This document shows, piece by piece, positions 48,889-57,949 of a DNA stretch of 64,000 nt (positions are counted from its first letter, which is position 1; the number at the start of each line of letters is the position of its first letter). The notes beneath the pieces are model-generated. The model ran no database searches. It was given only the letters and a program-made list of their open reading frames with translations, and was not told the DNA's origin. The position numbers and the translations under genes are program-made. The stretch comes from Acidobacteriota bacterium (GTDB lineage Bacteria; Acidobacteriota; Thermoanaerobaculia; Multivoradales; Multivoraceae), in contig JAJCXN010000009.1 in assembly GCA_029263415.1 (NCBI GenBank), forward strand, positions 124,001-188,000, given 5' to 3'.

Positions 48889-49060
48889 GTGAGATCAGGA
48901 GAGTAGCGGTCTTTGGGTTGTACCGGTAGCGGGTATGCTTCGCCGCCAAGATTACCGGAATCGGCTCGCTAGTGAGACCCACTGAGGCCTATGCTCGTCG
49001 CATCAGTGCCGTGTCGCGTTCCTCCCCTGAACTTCTACTAGTGAGTCTTTCGCTGCGCCT

Positions 49061-49981
49061 ATGAGTCTGTTTGAGATTCTCCTGATCCTGGGAGCCGCGC
49101 TTGGTTTCGTCACGCTAGACCTGCTTCGCAAGGTCTTAGCGGAGCGGATGCGTCTAGTTCCGCTGCTCTTCTGGATGACGGCGGGGGTGATCCCGCTTTA
49201 TGCGACTTGGGCAGTTCTCAGTGGCGCCGAGCTACCAGGGACGGACTATTGGGCCCCAGCCCTAGCCTCGATCGCGCTCAACGTGGGAGCAAACTTGCTG
49301 TACCTCCGAGCGGTGCACGTGGGGGAGCTGTCTCGGACCATACCGCTATTGGCGCTGACACCAGTGTTAACCGCACTGTTTGCGGTACCGCTGCTGCAAG
49401 AAGTGCCGGCCCTGCAGCAGGTTTTCGGGATCTTGCTGGTCGTTGCCGGAGCGCTGCTCTTGCAAGTCGGCGCATCCCCAGATCACGACGCTGTAGACCT
49501 TGCCGGCCGTTCAGCGCAAGTCGATGCCGTAGCAGTTAGGTCGAGATCTTGGCGGCCGCGGTTGCCTCGAAGCGCATGGTTGATGCTTGCGGTTGCCTGC
49601 TTGTGGTCGGCCACAACTCCGCTTGACAAGCTCGCCCTGCGCAGCGCCTCGGTTCCAGCGCACGCTCTGATGTTGCACCTGGGAATCGCGCTGTCGATGC
49701 TCCTCTGGCTGCTCGCTCGAAGGGAGCAACAGCAGCTCCGCCTTCGGGCCTCGGCGCGCTGGTTGTTGGGCGCAGCCGTGGTGGTGTCTGCGGTGGCTTT
49801 GGGGTGTCAGCTCCTGGCTCTCGAGCTGGTGTACGCCGCGCTGCTTGAGACGATGAAGCGCGGCCTAGGCGGCATTGCTGCGCTCTGCTTTGGCTATCTT
49901 CTGTTCAAGGAGCGAATCACCGCGGCGAAGCTCGCGGCTGTCGCTATCATGATCGCAGGCGTTGGCCTGCTGATGTTCTAG
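49061..49981 (+). CDS. EamA/DMT-family transporter
   Basis: Drug/metabolite-type exporter of 306 residues with ten predicted hydrophobic helices in two EamA repeats (about 1-135 and 170-306). The first helix is LFEILLILGAALGFVTLDLLRK and the last LAAVAIMIAGVGLLMF. A polar cytosolic loop (about 140-170) separates the halves. Substrate is not predictable. It diverges from the PilB-like gene across 172 nt and precedes the PQQ-type dehydrogenase by 21 nt on the same strand, so the two may be co-transcribed. Confidence 0.85.
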   Translation: MSLFEILLILGAALGFVTLDLLRKVLAERMRLVPLLFWMTAGVIPLYATWAVLSGAELPGTDYWAPALASIALNVGANLLYLRAVHVGELSRTIPLLALTPVLTALFAVPLLQEVPALQQVFGILLVVAGALLLQVGASPDHDAVDLAGRSAQVDAVAVRSRSWRPRLPRSAWLMLAVACLWSATTPLDKLALRSASVPAHALMLHLGIALSMLLWLLARREQQQLRLRASARWLLGAAVVVSAVALGCQLLALELVYAALLETMKRGLGGIAALCFGYLLFKERITAAKLAAVAIMIAGVGLLMF

Positions 49982-50002
49982 TTCCCTAAGAGAGGCAAGT
50001 GA

Positions 50003-51154
50003 ATGGTAATCCGCCCCCTGTCCCAAACCCGCCGGCAACGGTTTCTTCGGGCTGCACTCGTCTTAACGATGGCAGCTTTCATAACGCAGCCATCTAGCGC
50101 ACAAGGAAACATCGAGGACCAGCTGGATCTAATCAAGCTTCCGGAGGGGTTCAAGATCAGCCTCTACGCCACCGGCGTTGAAGACGCCCGATCGATGGCC
50201 ATGGGGAGCGAGGGCACTCTGTTCGTTGGCAGTCGCCGCAGCGGCAAAGTGCTGGCCCTGCGCGACACCGACGCTGACATGAAGATCGACCAGCAAACTA
50301 TCGTGGCGAGCGGGCTGAACATGCCCAACGGAGTGGTGTTCAAGAATGGCTCCTTGTGGGTTGCTGAGGTGCACCGCATCCTTCGCTTTGACGAAATCGA
50401 AGGCAAACTCTCTGCTCCCGGCGAGCCGGTGGTGTTGCGCGATGACCTGCCGACCGAGCGTCATCATGGTTGGAAATACATCGGGTTTGGCCCCGATGGC
50501 AAGCTGTATGTTCCGGTCGGTGCACCTTGCAATGTCTGCGATGAGCCAGTGCCCTACGCCAGCATGCTGCGCATGGACCCCGATGGTACGAATCAAGAGG
50601 TAGTTGCTCGCGGTATTCGGAACACAGTTGGATTTGATTGGCATCCGAAGAGTGGTGAACTGTGGTTCTCCGACAACGGCCGCGACATGATGGGAGACGA
50701 GATCCCACCGGACGAGCTCAACCGCATCAGCGCTGCTGGGCAGCATTTCGGTTATCCGTCGTGCCACGCGTCCGGGATCATAGATCCGGAGTTCGGCAAG
50801 GCGGGGTCGTGTGCCGACAAGGTCCTTCCGGCGATGGATTTGGGGCCCCACGTGGCGGCCTTGGCGGTCAAGTTCTACACCGGTGAGAACTTCCCTGCGG
50901 AATATCAAGGAAAGCTCTTCATCGCCGAACATGGATCCTGGAATCGCCGAGAGAAGAGTGGCTATCGCATCATGACCGTCGACATCGCGGCAGACGGAAC
51001 TGCCTCGAACTATGCCGTCTTTGCCGAGGGCTGGTTGCAAGGCAAGAAGAGCTGGGGGCGCCCCGTCGATCTTCTGCAGCTGGCTGACGGGTCGTTCCTG
51101 CTCTCTGATGATGGGGCTGGGGTGATCTATCGCATCCACTACAGCGGTGGCTAG
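50003..51154 (+). CDS. PQQ-dependent sugar dehydrogenase-like protein
   Basis: Periplasmic six-bladed beta-propeller of the soluble aldose/sorbosone dehydrogenase family, 383 residues. A signal peptide ends at about SSAQ (residues 1-33). Family motifs are LPEGFKISLYA, NGVVFKNGSLWVAEVHRI, HHGWKYIGFGPDGKLYVPVGAPCNVCDE, ARGIRNTVGFDWHP, LWFSDNGRDMMGDEIPPDELNRI and FIAEHGSWNRREKSGYRI. Many family members act with PQQ and calcium on sugars. Whether this one binds PQQ cannot be told. AGAGG lies 9 nt before the ATG. The aminotransferase GTG overlaps its stop by 8 nt. Confidence 0.9.
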   Translation: MVIRPLSQTRRQRFLRAALVLTMAAFITQPSSAQGNIEDQLDLIKLPEGFKISLYATGVEDARSMAMGSEGTLFVGSRRSGKVLALRDTDADMKIDQQTIVASGLNMPNGVVFKNGSLWVAEVHRILRFDEIEGKLSAPGEPVVLRDDLPTERHHGWKYIGFGPDGKLYVPVGAPCNVCDEPVPYASMLRMDPDGTNQEVVARGIRNTVGFDWHPKSGELWFSDNGRDMMGDEIPPDELNRISAAGQHFGYPSCHASGIIDPEFGKAGSCADKVLPAMDLGPHVAALAVKFYTGENFPAEYQGKLFIAEHGSWNRREKSGYRIMTVDIAADGTASNYAVFAEGWLQGKKSWGRPVDLLQLADGSFLLSDDGAGVIYRIHYSGG

Positions 51155-52424
51155 CGCGGTGCAGCCCACTACTGAAGTGAATTCGTTGGTGACTGCGACC
51201 ACCGAAGCACAGGAACGGTATGACGCAGCCATCGGTCGCGGTTTGGCTTTGGACCTCACCCGCGGCAAGCCATCGCCGGAACAGCTCGACCTTTCGGCCC
51301 CGCTTCTCGGTCTCTTGGCTCAAGGGCATACCAGTCCGTCTGGGATTGACTGCCGCAACTACGGTGTTCTCGAAGGGCTTCCGGAGGTCCGGGCTCTATT
51401 TGCCCCGTATCTAGACGTCGAACCTAGTGAAATCTGGGTGCAGGGCAACGCCAGCTTGCGACTCATGTTCGACACGGTAAGCTGGTGCATGTTCCTAGGA
51501 ACAGGGACCGGGCCTGCATGGGCTCAGCAGGGGCCAGTCAAGTTCCTCTGCCCAACCCCGGGCTACGATCGGCACTTTCATCTACTCGAACATCTTGGCG
51601 CCGTTCTTGTCCCCGTGGCGATGAGAGACGATGGGCCTGACCTCGAATCCGTTCAGAGATTGGTGCGAGACGACGCGTCGGTCAAAGGCATGTTCTGTGT
51701 GCCCCGATTCAGCAATCCAACCGGAACCGTGTATTCAGACGAAACGGTCAATACGCTGGCGGCCATGGAGACCGCTGCGCCTGACTTTCGAGTGTTCTGG
51801 GACAACGCCTATGCACGCCATAGCTTTGAGTCCCAGGCACCAGAGCTGAACCCGTTCTTAGAAGCCTGCAAGGTCGCAGGCCAGGCCGAACGAGCGTTGA
51901 TCTTCGGATCGACTTCAAAGGTCACCCTGGCTGGTGCTGGTTTGTCGCTGGTCGCGGTAGCGGGAACGAATCAGGCCTGGCTCAAAGGACACTTGTCGAA
52001 ACAGGCGATCGGGCCGAACAAGTTGACGCAGCTTGCGCACCTGAGGTTCTTCGAGGGGCCAGGAGCGATCGAGCGTCATATGGCGAAGCACGCGGAACTG
52101 TTGAAACCACGATTCGAGGCGGCCGGCCAGGTCCTGGAACAGACTCTTGGCGCGTTAGGCGTGGCCCAGTGGAGCAAACCTGATGGTGGCTACTTCATCT
52201 CGCTAGATACCATGCCTGGTTGCGCCGCGCGGGCAGTCGAACTTGCCTCGGCCGCCGGGGTGAAACTCACGCCCGCCGGGGCGACGTCACCTTATGGGCG
52301 CGATCCAGAGGATCGTAACCTTCGGCTAGCCCCCAGTTTCCCGAGCGTCAATGAAGTCCGCGATAGCACGCAGGTACTGGCAGATAGCGTCATCTTGGCC
52401 TGCGCAGAGCGAACTGCCAACTAG
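51147..52424 (+). CDS. PLP-dependent aminotransferase (aspartate aminotransferase, type Ic-like)
   Basis: Fold-type I aminotransferase of 425 residues, matching the Aminotran_MocR (PF12897) family, some members of which are aspartate aminotransferases. The signature LDLTRGKPSPEQLDLS is near the N-terminus, and the PLP lysine lies in GSTSKVTLAGAGLS. The segments CPTPGYDRHFHLLEHLGA, FSNPTGTVYS and FWDNAYARH support the cofactor pocket. No helix-turn-helix is present despite the MocR family name. It starts at GTG overlapping the dehydrogenase end. Its 3' end faces rarD. Confidence 0.92.
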   Translation: MASAVQPTTEVNSLVTATTEAQERYDAAIGRGLALDLTRGKPSPEQLDLSAPLLGLLAQGHTSPSGIDCRNYGVLEGLPEVRALFAPYLDVEPSEIWVQGNASLRLMFDTVSWCMFLGTGTGPAWAQQGPVKFLCPTPGYDRHFHLLEHLGAVLVPVAMRDDGPDLESVQRLVRDDASVKGMFCVPRFSNPTGTVYSDETVNTLAAMETAAPDFRVFWDNAYARHSFESQAPELNPFLEACKVAGQAERALIFGSTSKVTLAGAGLSLVAVAGTNQAWLKGHLSKQAIGPNKLTQLAHLRFFEGPGAIERHMAKHAELLKPRFEAAGQVLEQTLGALGVAQWSKPDGGYFISLDTMPGCAARAVELASAAGVKLTPAGATSPYGRDPEDRNLRLAPSFPSVNEVRDSTQVLADSVILACAERTAN

Positions 52425-52473
52425 CCGTTGGATGGGGCAAGTCAGCGTTGGATCGGTACTGGACTGGGGGTCC

Positions 52474-53373
52474 TCAGGCCGATAGTGAGGCGACCGAACC
52501 TCTGCGCCGACCAACCTGAGCGTCGATGGTCATCACCGTGAGAGCCAGCCAGATCAAGACGAAGGTGAGTACCTGCGTTCCACCGAAGGGCTCCTTGAAG
52601 ACCAGGACTGCCATCAAGAGCTGCATGGATGGGGCGATGTACTGAAGGAATCCGAGGGTGCTCAGCGGTAGCCGCCGGGCAGCGTTTGAGAACCAGAGTA
52701 GCGGGAGGGCAGTTTGCAGCCCGGCGCACACTAGTAGGATTCGATCTAGCCCCTTCAGCGGCGGTGGCGCTGCTCCGAAAGAGCCCGGGATGAAGAGCAG
52801 CGGAAGCGCGAACGGCAGCATGAAGAGCATTTCGATATTGCTACCAAGGAGTGCGTCATGGCGTACGGTTTTGCGCATGAGACCGTAGATGCCAAAGGTC
52901 GAAGCAAGCGTGAGCGAGATCCAGGGCGTGCCTGCGGTTTCCACCGCCATGAGCCCGACTCCCAATGCCGCTAGGGCAACGGCCACCCACTGCGCCGCGC
53001 GTAGACGTTCTTTTAGGAAGGCGAGGCCTAAGACCACGTTGACCAACGGATTGATGAAGTAGCCCAGCGACGCGTCCAGGATTCGATTGGTGTAGACCGC
53101 GTAAAGATAGACAAACCAGTTCGCTGCCAACAGCACTGCCGCCGCCAGAAGGATCCATGCGGAGCGGCTCGTTAGGGCTCCGCGCAGCTCGCTCGCCCGG
53201 CCTCTGAAACCGAGGAGGATGGCGAAGAAGACGCCGGCCCAGAGCACCCGATTCGCGAGGATGTAGGCAGGGGGCATGTGCGCCAATTCACGCCAGAAAA
53301 GGGGGGAAATACCCCAAGCAACATAGGCCAGGAGCGCATAGATCACGCCTAAGCGCGCCTGCGAGTCGCTCAC
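52474..53373 (-). CDS. rarD: RarD-type EamA transporter
   Basis: Ten-helix DMT transporter of 299 residues, similar to RarD (chloramphenicol-sensitive protein). The N-terminus GVIYALLAYVAWGISPLFWREL is diagnostic; YFINPLVNVVLGLAFLKERL and LPLSTLGFLQYIAPSMQLL are also RarD-like. Physiological substrate is unknown. The GTG start directly abuts the stop of the sulfatase-like gene (TGAGTG), so it is the last gene of a three-gene minus-strand operon. It converges with the aminotransferase gene. Confidence 0.9.
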   Translation of the reverse strand: MSDSQARLGVIYALLAYVAWGISPLFWRELAHMPPAYILANRVLWAGVFFAILLGFRGRASELRGALTSRSAWILLAAAVLLAANWFVYLYAVYTNRILDASLGYFINPLVNVVLGLAFLKERLRAAQWVAVALAALGVGLMAVETAGTPWISLTLASTFGIYGLMRKTVRHDALLGSNIEMLFMLPFALPLLFIPGSFGAAPPPLKGLDRILLVCAGLQTALPLLWFSNAARRLPLSTLGFLQYIAPSMQLLMAVLVFKEPFGGTQVLTFVLIWLALTVMTIDAQVGRRRGSVASLSA

Positions 53374-54762
53374 TCAGTCGCCGCCGACGTAGCCAAGGCT
53401 CTCAAGTTGTCTGCGATCCTCATCGGATAGCTGGCCGGACTTCTTCTCGAACTTTGGGAGTGCTCGGTACCAGTCGGAAAGCCGTCGCCGCCAAGGGGGC
53501 TTGGTGTTCTCAGGAGGTGCGGTCAGTGGTCGAGCCTCTCCGGGGTCGGTGGAGAGGTCGTAGTAGACGACTTTCTTGCTGGAGAAGTCGTAGGTCACCT
53601 TCAATGTTGTCGACTGCAGGGAGATTTCCTTCGGATTCTCGAAGTTAACCCGCGCGGAGGAGCCAAAGGCAGTATGGCGATCGCCGACCGTGAACCGCAG
53701 TCGATCAGTCGGCAGCGAGTTCGAAAAGCCCGGCACCAGGGATTGGCCTTCGAAGGCAGTGGGGGACTCGGGCTTGTCCAACGAGAGCAACTCCACCAGG
53801 GTCGGGAAGATGTCGAGGTTCATCACCGGCGCGGAAATCCGTTTCCCTTTCGGTACACCGGGTCCCTTGATCATCATAGGAATGCGGAGGTTAGGCCAGT
53901 TCGTGTTCTTGCCGTGCCCCCAGTAGCCGTGCTCGCCCAGGCTCTCGCCGTGGTCGCCGACGAAGACGATGATGGTCGAGTCCAAATCGATGTGCCGCCC
54001 AAGTGTCTCGAACAGCACGGCGACCCTGGTGTCGGTGTACGCAACCTCGTTGGCGTAGCGCCAGCGTTTGACCCACCCGGAGGTTCGCGCATTCTGTGGG
54101 GGTTGCGGCACCGTGACCCCCTCATGAAGGTCAAAAGGAGTGTGCGGTTCGGTGAAGTGGACCCATAAGAATAGGGGCTTCAAAGTCGCGGTCGGGGACT
54201 GGGCGCGTGAATCTAGGTGAGAAGACACGGCCGCGATGACTGAGTCGGCCTTGCGTTCATGTGCACCAAACATGTTGCGCTTGGCGTCGAAACTTTCGTC
54301 GTAGGTCTGGAATCCCCGATCGACACGGGCGAGCCGAGCGCGCAGGGTCCAATTGGAGACGAATGCCGCGGTTTCGTAGCCGTCGTTGAGGAACGACTCA
54401 GCGAGGGTAGGCACATCGTCTCGCATTGAGATTCCGTTGCGCCGGGCACCGTGGCTGGGCGGGGAGAGGGACGTGAACACTGACGCGAAGGACGGGCCGG
54501 TCTTGCCGATCGTGGTCAGCGCGTCTTCGAACAGTACGCCGTCTGCTGCGAGTGCATCTAGCGTGGGCGTGATCGGTAGAGGGTAGCCGTACGCGTGGAG
54601 GGCATCGGCGCGCAGGGTGTCGACCGAAAGTAGGAGCACGTTGGGCTGCTTCTTTCCGTCCTGGGCCCTTCTTCCTTCGAGCTCCGCAGTTTGGCCGCTT
54701 GACGGGGAGGTGCCCCCGAGCAATCCCACCACAGCAAAGACCAGCGCAAAGACCTTCTTCAT
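53374..54762 (-). CDS. Sulfatase-family (alkaline phosphatase superfamily) exported enzyme
   Basis: Periplasmic or secreted phosphatase/sulfatase-fold protein of 462 residues, with a signal peptide cleaved near SSGQ (1-24). Metal residues lie in LLSVDTLRADAL and FVGDHGESLGEHG. The nucleophile region is KTGPSFASVFTSL: Thr88 stands where sulfatases have the formylglycine cysteine or serine (C/S-x-P-x-R), as in phosphoethanolamine transferases and related enzymes, and the next conserved Arg is Phe. It is therefore unlikely to be a classical formylglycine sulfatase. It overlaps the upstream nucleotidyltransferase gene by 4 nt (ATGA) and abuts rarD. Substrate could be phospho- or sulfo-linked. Confidence 0.85.
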   Translation of the reverse strand: MKKVFALVFAVVGLLGGTSPSSGQTAELEGRRAQDGKKQPNVLLLSVDTLRADALHAYGYPLPITPTLDALAADGVLFEDALTTIGKTGPSFASVFTSLSPPSHGARRNGISMRDDVPTLAESFLNDGYETAAFVSNWTLRARLARVDRGFQTYDESFDAKRNMFGAHERKADSVIAAVSSHLDSRAQSPTATLKPLFLWVHFTEPHTPFDLHEGVTVPQPPQNARTSGWVKRWRYANEVAYTDTRVAVLFETLGRHIDLDSTIIVFVGDHGESLGEHGYWGHGKNTNWPNLRIPMMIKGPGVPKGKRISAPVMNLDIFPTLVELLSLDKPESPTAFEGQSLVPGFSNSLPTDRLRFTVGDRHTAFGSSARVNFENPKEISLQSTTLKVTYDFSSKKVVYYDLSTDPGEARPLTAPPENTKPPWRRRLSDWYRALPKFEKKSGQLSDEDRRQLESLGYVGGD

Positions 54763-55739
54763 GACTCGCTTCCTTCGTTCGTCCGGTCCATCGCTGCCGA
54801 CTCAAGGCCAAGCGAACTGGCCTCTTCGATCGTGTCGATGTCTCTCGCCAGAGACATGACCTCTAGAAAGGGTACTCGGACCTTGCGCTCTGGATGGGCT
54901 TTGCGGTGCTCCCGGCGTGTGAAGATGCGCCGAATGTTGTCTTCGATGCCGGCATGTTCGAGTTTGCCCCGATGGAGCTTGAGAGCGGCACGGCTCCCGT
55001 GTACAACTGTGTCCCAAGTGAGAGTCGGCAGCCTGAGGCCCACTAGGTTCAACAGGTCTCGATAGAGGATGCCGGTGAGCATCTTGCGAACAACAAACGC
55101 CCGACGGTCCAGAACTGGTCGGTTTCGACTGTTGTAGGCGGTCTCAAGAAGTTGGTACACGAAGCGCAGCCGCATGGCATCAGGATCAAAGATTGCCAGG
55201 TGGCTCGGCAAGACCGCAATCGCCTCCCGCTCGCCATTGACGATTGCTCCCGTGGGAATCCGGTAACGGGGCTTCCAGGCGGATTCACCCAGCCTGTTCT
55301 GATCAACCGGGGTTGGCACCGCAGGAAACCACAGATCTGAGGGAGCGTGCGCTCGATAGTCGTCGAGAGCGAGTTCAACCTCTTCGGTCTTAGGAAGAAT
55401 GTCGCAGGTGGCCATCGCCAGTGGCCCCTCAGGATGTCTAGCACGCATGGATTCGACGCCCACGCGGATATTGCTTCCGAACGGCCCATCGGTGTCGAAG
55501 ACCTCAGCCGCGCCTTCAACACCTTTGTAGGCCGCGGCAGGTCCGGCAATGTAAATCGGGCCGAAGCCGACCTCTGCCAACTTCTCAGCAATAACAGAGA
55601 CCAAAGGAATCCCGTGAATGCGCAGGTCGACGCCTTTGCACCCGGTGAGGGGGCGTTTTGAGACGCCCGATGGTGGCAGACGACTCGCCTTGCGATCGCT
55701 GCCGCCAAGGATTGTGAGGGGAATAGAGAGCTTCGACAT
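54759..55739 (-). CDS. MobA/nucleotidyltransferase-like protein
   Basis: A 326-residue protein of glycosyltransferase-A/nucleotidyltransferase type. The N-terminus has a LPLTILGGSDR-like opening (SKLSIPLTILGGSDRKA) with Lys-containing RPLTGCKG, and a PLAMATCDILPKTEEV acidic motif resembling the metal site of NTP transferases. The C-terminal ~100 residues are helical and not assignable. The ATG at 55739 is chosen; a TTG at 55763 lies 9 nt after a TACAAT box on the same strand and could be the true, leaderless start. It is the first gene of the operon with the sulfatase-like enzyme and rarD, suggesting a surface glycan or phospholipid modification path. The link is inference. Confidence 0.72.
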   Translation of the reverse strand: MSKLSIPLTILGGSDRKASRLPPSGVSKRPLTGCKGVDLRIHGIPLVSVIAEKLAEVGFGPIYIAGPAAAYKGVEGAAEVFDTDGPFGSNIRVGVESMRARHPEGPLAMATCDILPKTEEVELALDDYRAHAPSDLWFPAVPTPVDQNRLGESAWKPRYRIPTGAIVNGEREAIAVLPSHLAIFDPDAMRLRFVYQLLETAYNSRNRPVLDRRAFVVRKMLTGILYRDLLNLVGLRLPTLTWDTVVHGSRAALKLHRGKLEHAGIEDNIRRIFTRREHRKAHPERKVRVPFLEVMSLARDIDTIEEASSLGLESAAMDRTNEGSES

Positions 55740-55772
55740 AAGGGCACGCTGGCGGTTGGCCAAGGAGCCGGT

Positions 55773-55778
55773 ATTGTA
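55773..55778 (-). promoter_or_regulatory. TACAAT -10-like box, possible bidirectional element
   Basis: On the minus strand TACAAT ends 9 nt before a TTG start at 55763. On the plus strand the overlapping TACGAT (55777-55782) ends 9 nt before an ATG at 55792. Both are candidates for leaderless starts of the divergent genes. No -35 boxes are evident. Confidence 0.35.
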
Positions 55779-55845
55779 CGATGCACACGCGATGATTAGC
55801 GGCAGGTTGGTTTGCCTCTGGCGTCATTTTTTTGAGAAGTCTTCG

Positions 55846-56958
55846 ATGAACCTGCCGAGCCCACCAACTGCGACCCTAGTCACAACCGACGAAGAACTCA
55901 CTCGTTTGTGTGCTCGCTGGAGCGATTGTTCGCACTTGGCGCTCGACAGCGAATTCATCCGAACAAGAACCTTCTATCCGAAGTTGGGACTGATCCAGGT
56001 CGGGGATCCCGAGGGGCTCTATCTGCTGGACGCAGTCGAACTCACCGATTGGCAGCCATTTGTTGAGCTGATGCAAGACTCAGCGGTGACCAAGATTCTG
56101 CACTCTCCCAGCGAGGATCTAGAGCTGTTCAGCCACTGCTTCGGTGTATTGCCACTTCCGTTGGTGGACACGCAGACTGCAGCAACGCTCGCCGGGGTGG
56201 CTTCAATGCCAGGGTATTCACGGCTTGTGCTTGAGCTGTTTGAGGTGGAACTGCCGAAGGGGCAGCAGCGATCCGATTGGCTCAAGCGGCCACTCAGTGA
56301 GTCGCAAAGACTCTATGCCGGTCTCGATGTGGCATACCTGCTCCCAGCTTGGGAGTTGATGTCAGCCCGGCTCGACGAACTCGACCGGATGCCTTGGTTT
56401 CTTGAGGAGATGGATCGGCTGGTGCGACAATGCGCGGCCAAGAATGATCCGGCAACCATCTTTGGTCGACTACTTAAGTCCAATCTGAACGAGGATCAGG
56501 CTGGTGCTTTGTATGACCTAGTCGCTTGGCGCGAGGAACAGGCTCGCAAGCGCGATTTGCCCAGGCGTTTCGTGGTGGGTGACGATGCCCTCTTGGAGCT
56601 AGCCAAGAACCGACCCAGTGAGCCGGAAAGCATCAAGGCGATGACTACGCTCGGTCCCGGTCAAAAGAAGAAGCTGGGGCCAAGGTTACTAGAGGTATTG
56701 ACGGAGTCTACCGCTCGTGATCTCACCCAAGAGAAACTCGACTTTCAGAAGGTTAGTGGTGCACGGCTGCGCGCGGTGCGAGAGGTGCTAGCTACGGTCG
56801 CTACAGAGGAGCAGATACCGGTCGAGTTCCTGAGCTCGAAGCGCGCTCTCGAGAAGTTCCTTCGTCGAACCAAGAACGGAGTCACCGAGGCGGTCCCAGC
56901 CGAACTTGAAGGATGGCGCTGGGACCTCTTCGGCAAGAAAGTGCGTGCAGTGTCCTAG
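55846..56958 (+). CDS. rnd: Ribonuclease D
   Basis: 3'-5' exoribonuclease of the DEDD family that matures tRNA 3' ends. From ATG 55846 the protein has 370 residues. DEDD motifs are LALDSEFIRTRT (ExoI, D-x-E), HSPSEDLELF (ExoII) and the ExoIII segment YAGLDVAYLLP. An HRDC domain (about 220-300) carries LYDLVAWREEQARKRDLPRRFVVGDDALLELAKNRP. AGAAG lies before the ATG. A second start at 55792 would add 18 residues and lies 9 nt after a TACGAT box. It diverges from the nucleotidyltransferase operon. Other HRDC sequence at the C-terminus is not distinctive. Confidence 0.93.
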   Translation: MNLPSPPTATLVTTDEELTRLCARWSDCSHLALDSEFIRTRTFYPKLGLIQVGDPEGLYLLDAVELTDWQPFVELMQDSAVTKILHSPSEDLELFSHCFGVLPLPLVDTQTAATLAGVASMPGYSRLVLELFEVELPKGQQRSDWLKRPLSESQRLYAGLDVAYLLPAWELMSARLDELDRMPWFLEEMDRLVRQCAAKNDPATIFGRLLKSNLNEDQAGALYDLVAWREEQARKRDLPRRFVVGDDALLELAKNRPSEPESIKAMTTLGPGQKKKLGPRLLEVLTESTARDLTQEKLDFQKVSGARLRAVREVLATVATEEQIPVEFLSSKRALEKFLRRTKNGVTEAVPAELEGWRWDLFGKKVRAVS

Positions 56959-56990
56959 CGTTGTTGCGGGCTGCGATCAGGCGGTCCCGC

Positions 56991-57018
56991 GAAGCAGGGA
57001 AGCAGGGAAGCAGGGAAG
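56991..57018. repeat. Tandem 8-bp repeat, 3.5 copies
   Basis: GAAGCAGG is repeated three times in perfect tandem and followed by GAAG. It lies 33 nt downstream of rnd, in the gap to the convergent chorismate-lyase-like gene. Confidence 0.85.
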
Positions 57019-57099
57019 ACTACCTTGAGTGTTCTTCCCGCCGAGAATCTGAGCGCTTGAGTGCGAGCGGCTAGCGCAAGGCCACGTGCTTGTGGGCTG

Positions 57100-57660
57100 C
57101 TACAGGCCGGTGACCACCTCGAGGAGGTCAACTGCGGGACTCTCGTTGCACAGAATGGTGGCTAGGCGCCCGTAGAGTGGCCCTTGAATGTCACGGTTGG
57201 TACTGAGGCTGCTCTGAATCTGAGGGTTGGCGTGGATTGACAGCAGCCCATGGGTCGAAATCCGCCGAAGAATGTCGTTCTCAATCAGGATTCTGCCGAG
57301 CGGCGTTTCCTCAGCCAAGATGAGGCCTCGAACATGCGCACTCACACGCCGCAAGTCAAAGCGCATGATGCCGTACTGAACGATCAGACCGTCAGCATGG
57401 CGTAGCAGGATCTTGCGCGCATAGAACGGCTCTTCGTGGATCTGATCGAGCACCTCGAGAGTCACTCGAGTCTCATGGTGCTTCTCAAGCGTGACTGTCA
57501 TGTGGCGCTCGTGGTGTAGCAAAGAGCGCTGAAGCTCCGGCACAACCTCAGGGGCAAGGTGTTCGTGCTCTGGCGGAGCTTCACCGAACAGGCCGAACAG
57601 GTCGTCGAGGTGGGTGAGCGAACGCTCCGCTCGGGCAATCTCTCGTTGGGGTGTAGGCAT
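57100..57660 (-). CDS. Possible chorismate-lyase/UTRA-fold protein
   Basis: A 186-residue protein from the ATG at 57660. Residues about 35-175 have features reminiscent of the chorismate lyase (UbiC)/UTRA fold: LQRSLLHHERHMT near the start, IHEEPFYARKILLRHADGLIVQYGIMRFDL, a PLGRILIENDILRRIS core, then a C-terminal hydrophobic strand. The PLGxIL...R arrangement is what suggests the family; I am not certain. UbiC makes 4-hydroxybenzoate from chorismate. No other quinone-synthesis gene is adjacent. Longer in-frame starts up to 57822 give low-quality sequence. The gene lies alone between convergent rnd and divergent truD. Confidence 0.6.
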   Translation of the reverse strand: MPTPQREIARAERSLTHLDDLFGLFGEAPPEHEHLAPEVVPELQRSLLHHERHMTVTLEKHHETRVTLEVLDQIHEEPFYARKILLRHADGLIVQYGIMRFDLRRVSAHVRGLILAEETPLGRILIENDILRRISTHGLLSIHANPQIQSSLSTNRDIQGPLYGRLATILCNESPAVDLLEVVTGL

Positions 57661-57949
57661 CTTAGGTTGGGCAGGGTCCTTGGTTGGAGGGTGGCCGCTC
57701 GTGCAGGAGCAGTGAAGTCTACTGGCAGGGCCAGAATGCGCGACCCGAGTCACATCTCTGCGACGCATGATCACTGTCCTTTGTTGCTTCCAGGAGTTTG
57801 CTCGGGTCCAGTTGTTGTTCAAAGATCGGCAGAACGAGCATCGGTCGCCTTAGAGGCCAAGTTAGTACGTGGTCGAGAGCTGTGAAGGGCTCGTCAATTC
57901 GGTAGGGTCTCGGTTCCGAGCAAACTGCTAGTACGCCAAAGATGCCAAC

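Noticed and set aside
50129-51268. 379-codon minus-strand frame opposite the PQQ-type dehydrogenase
   Set aside because: Long because of codon bias on the opposite strand; the plus-strand protein has a signal peptide and family motifs, this one has none.
55827-55833. Intrinsic terminator at the T7 run before rnd
   Set aside because: Only a 4-bp stem (GGCA/TGCC) precedes the T run.
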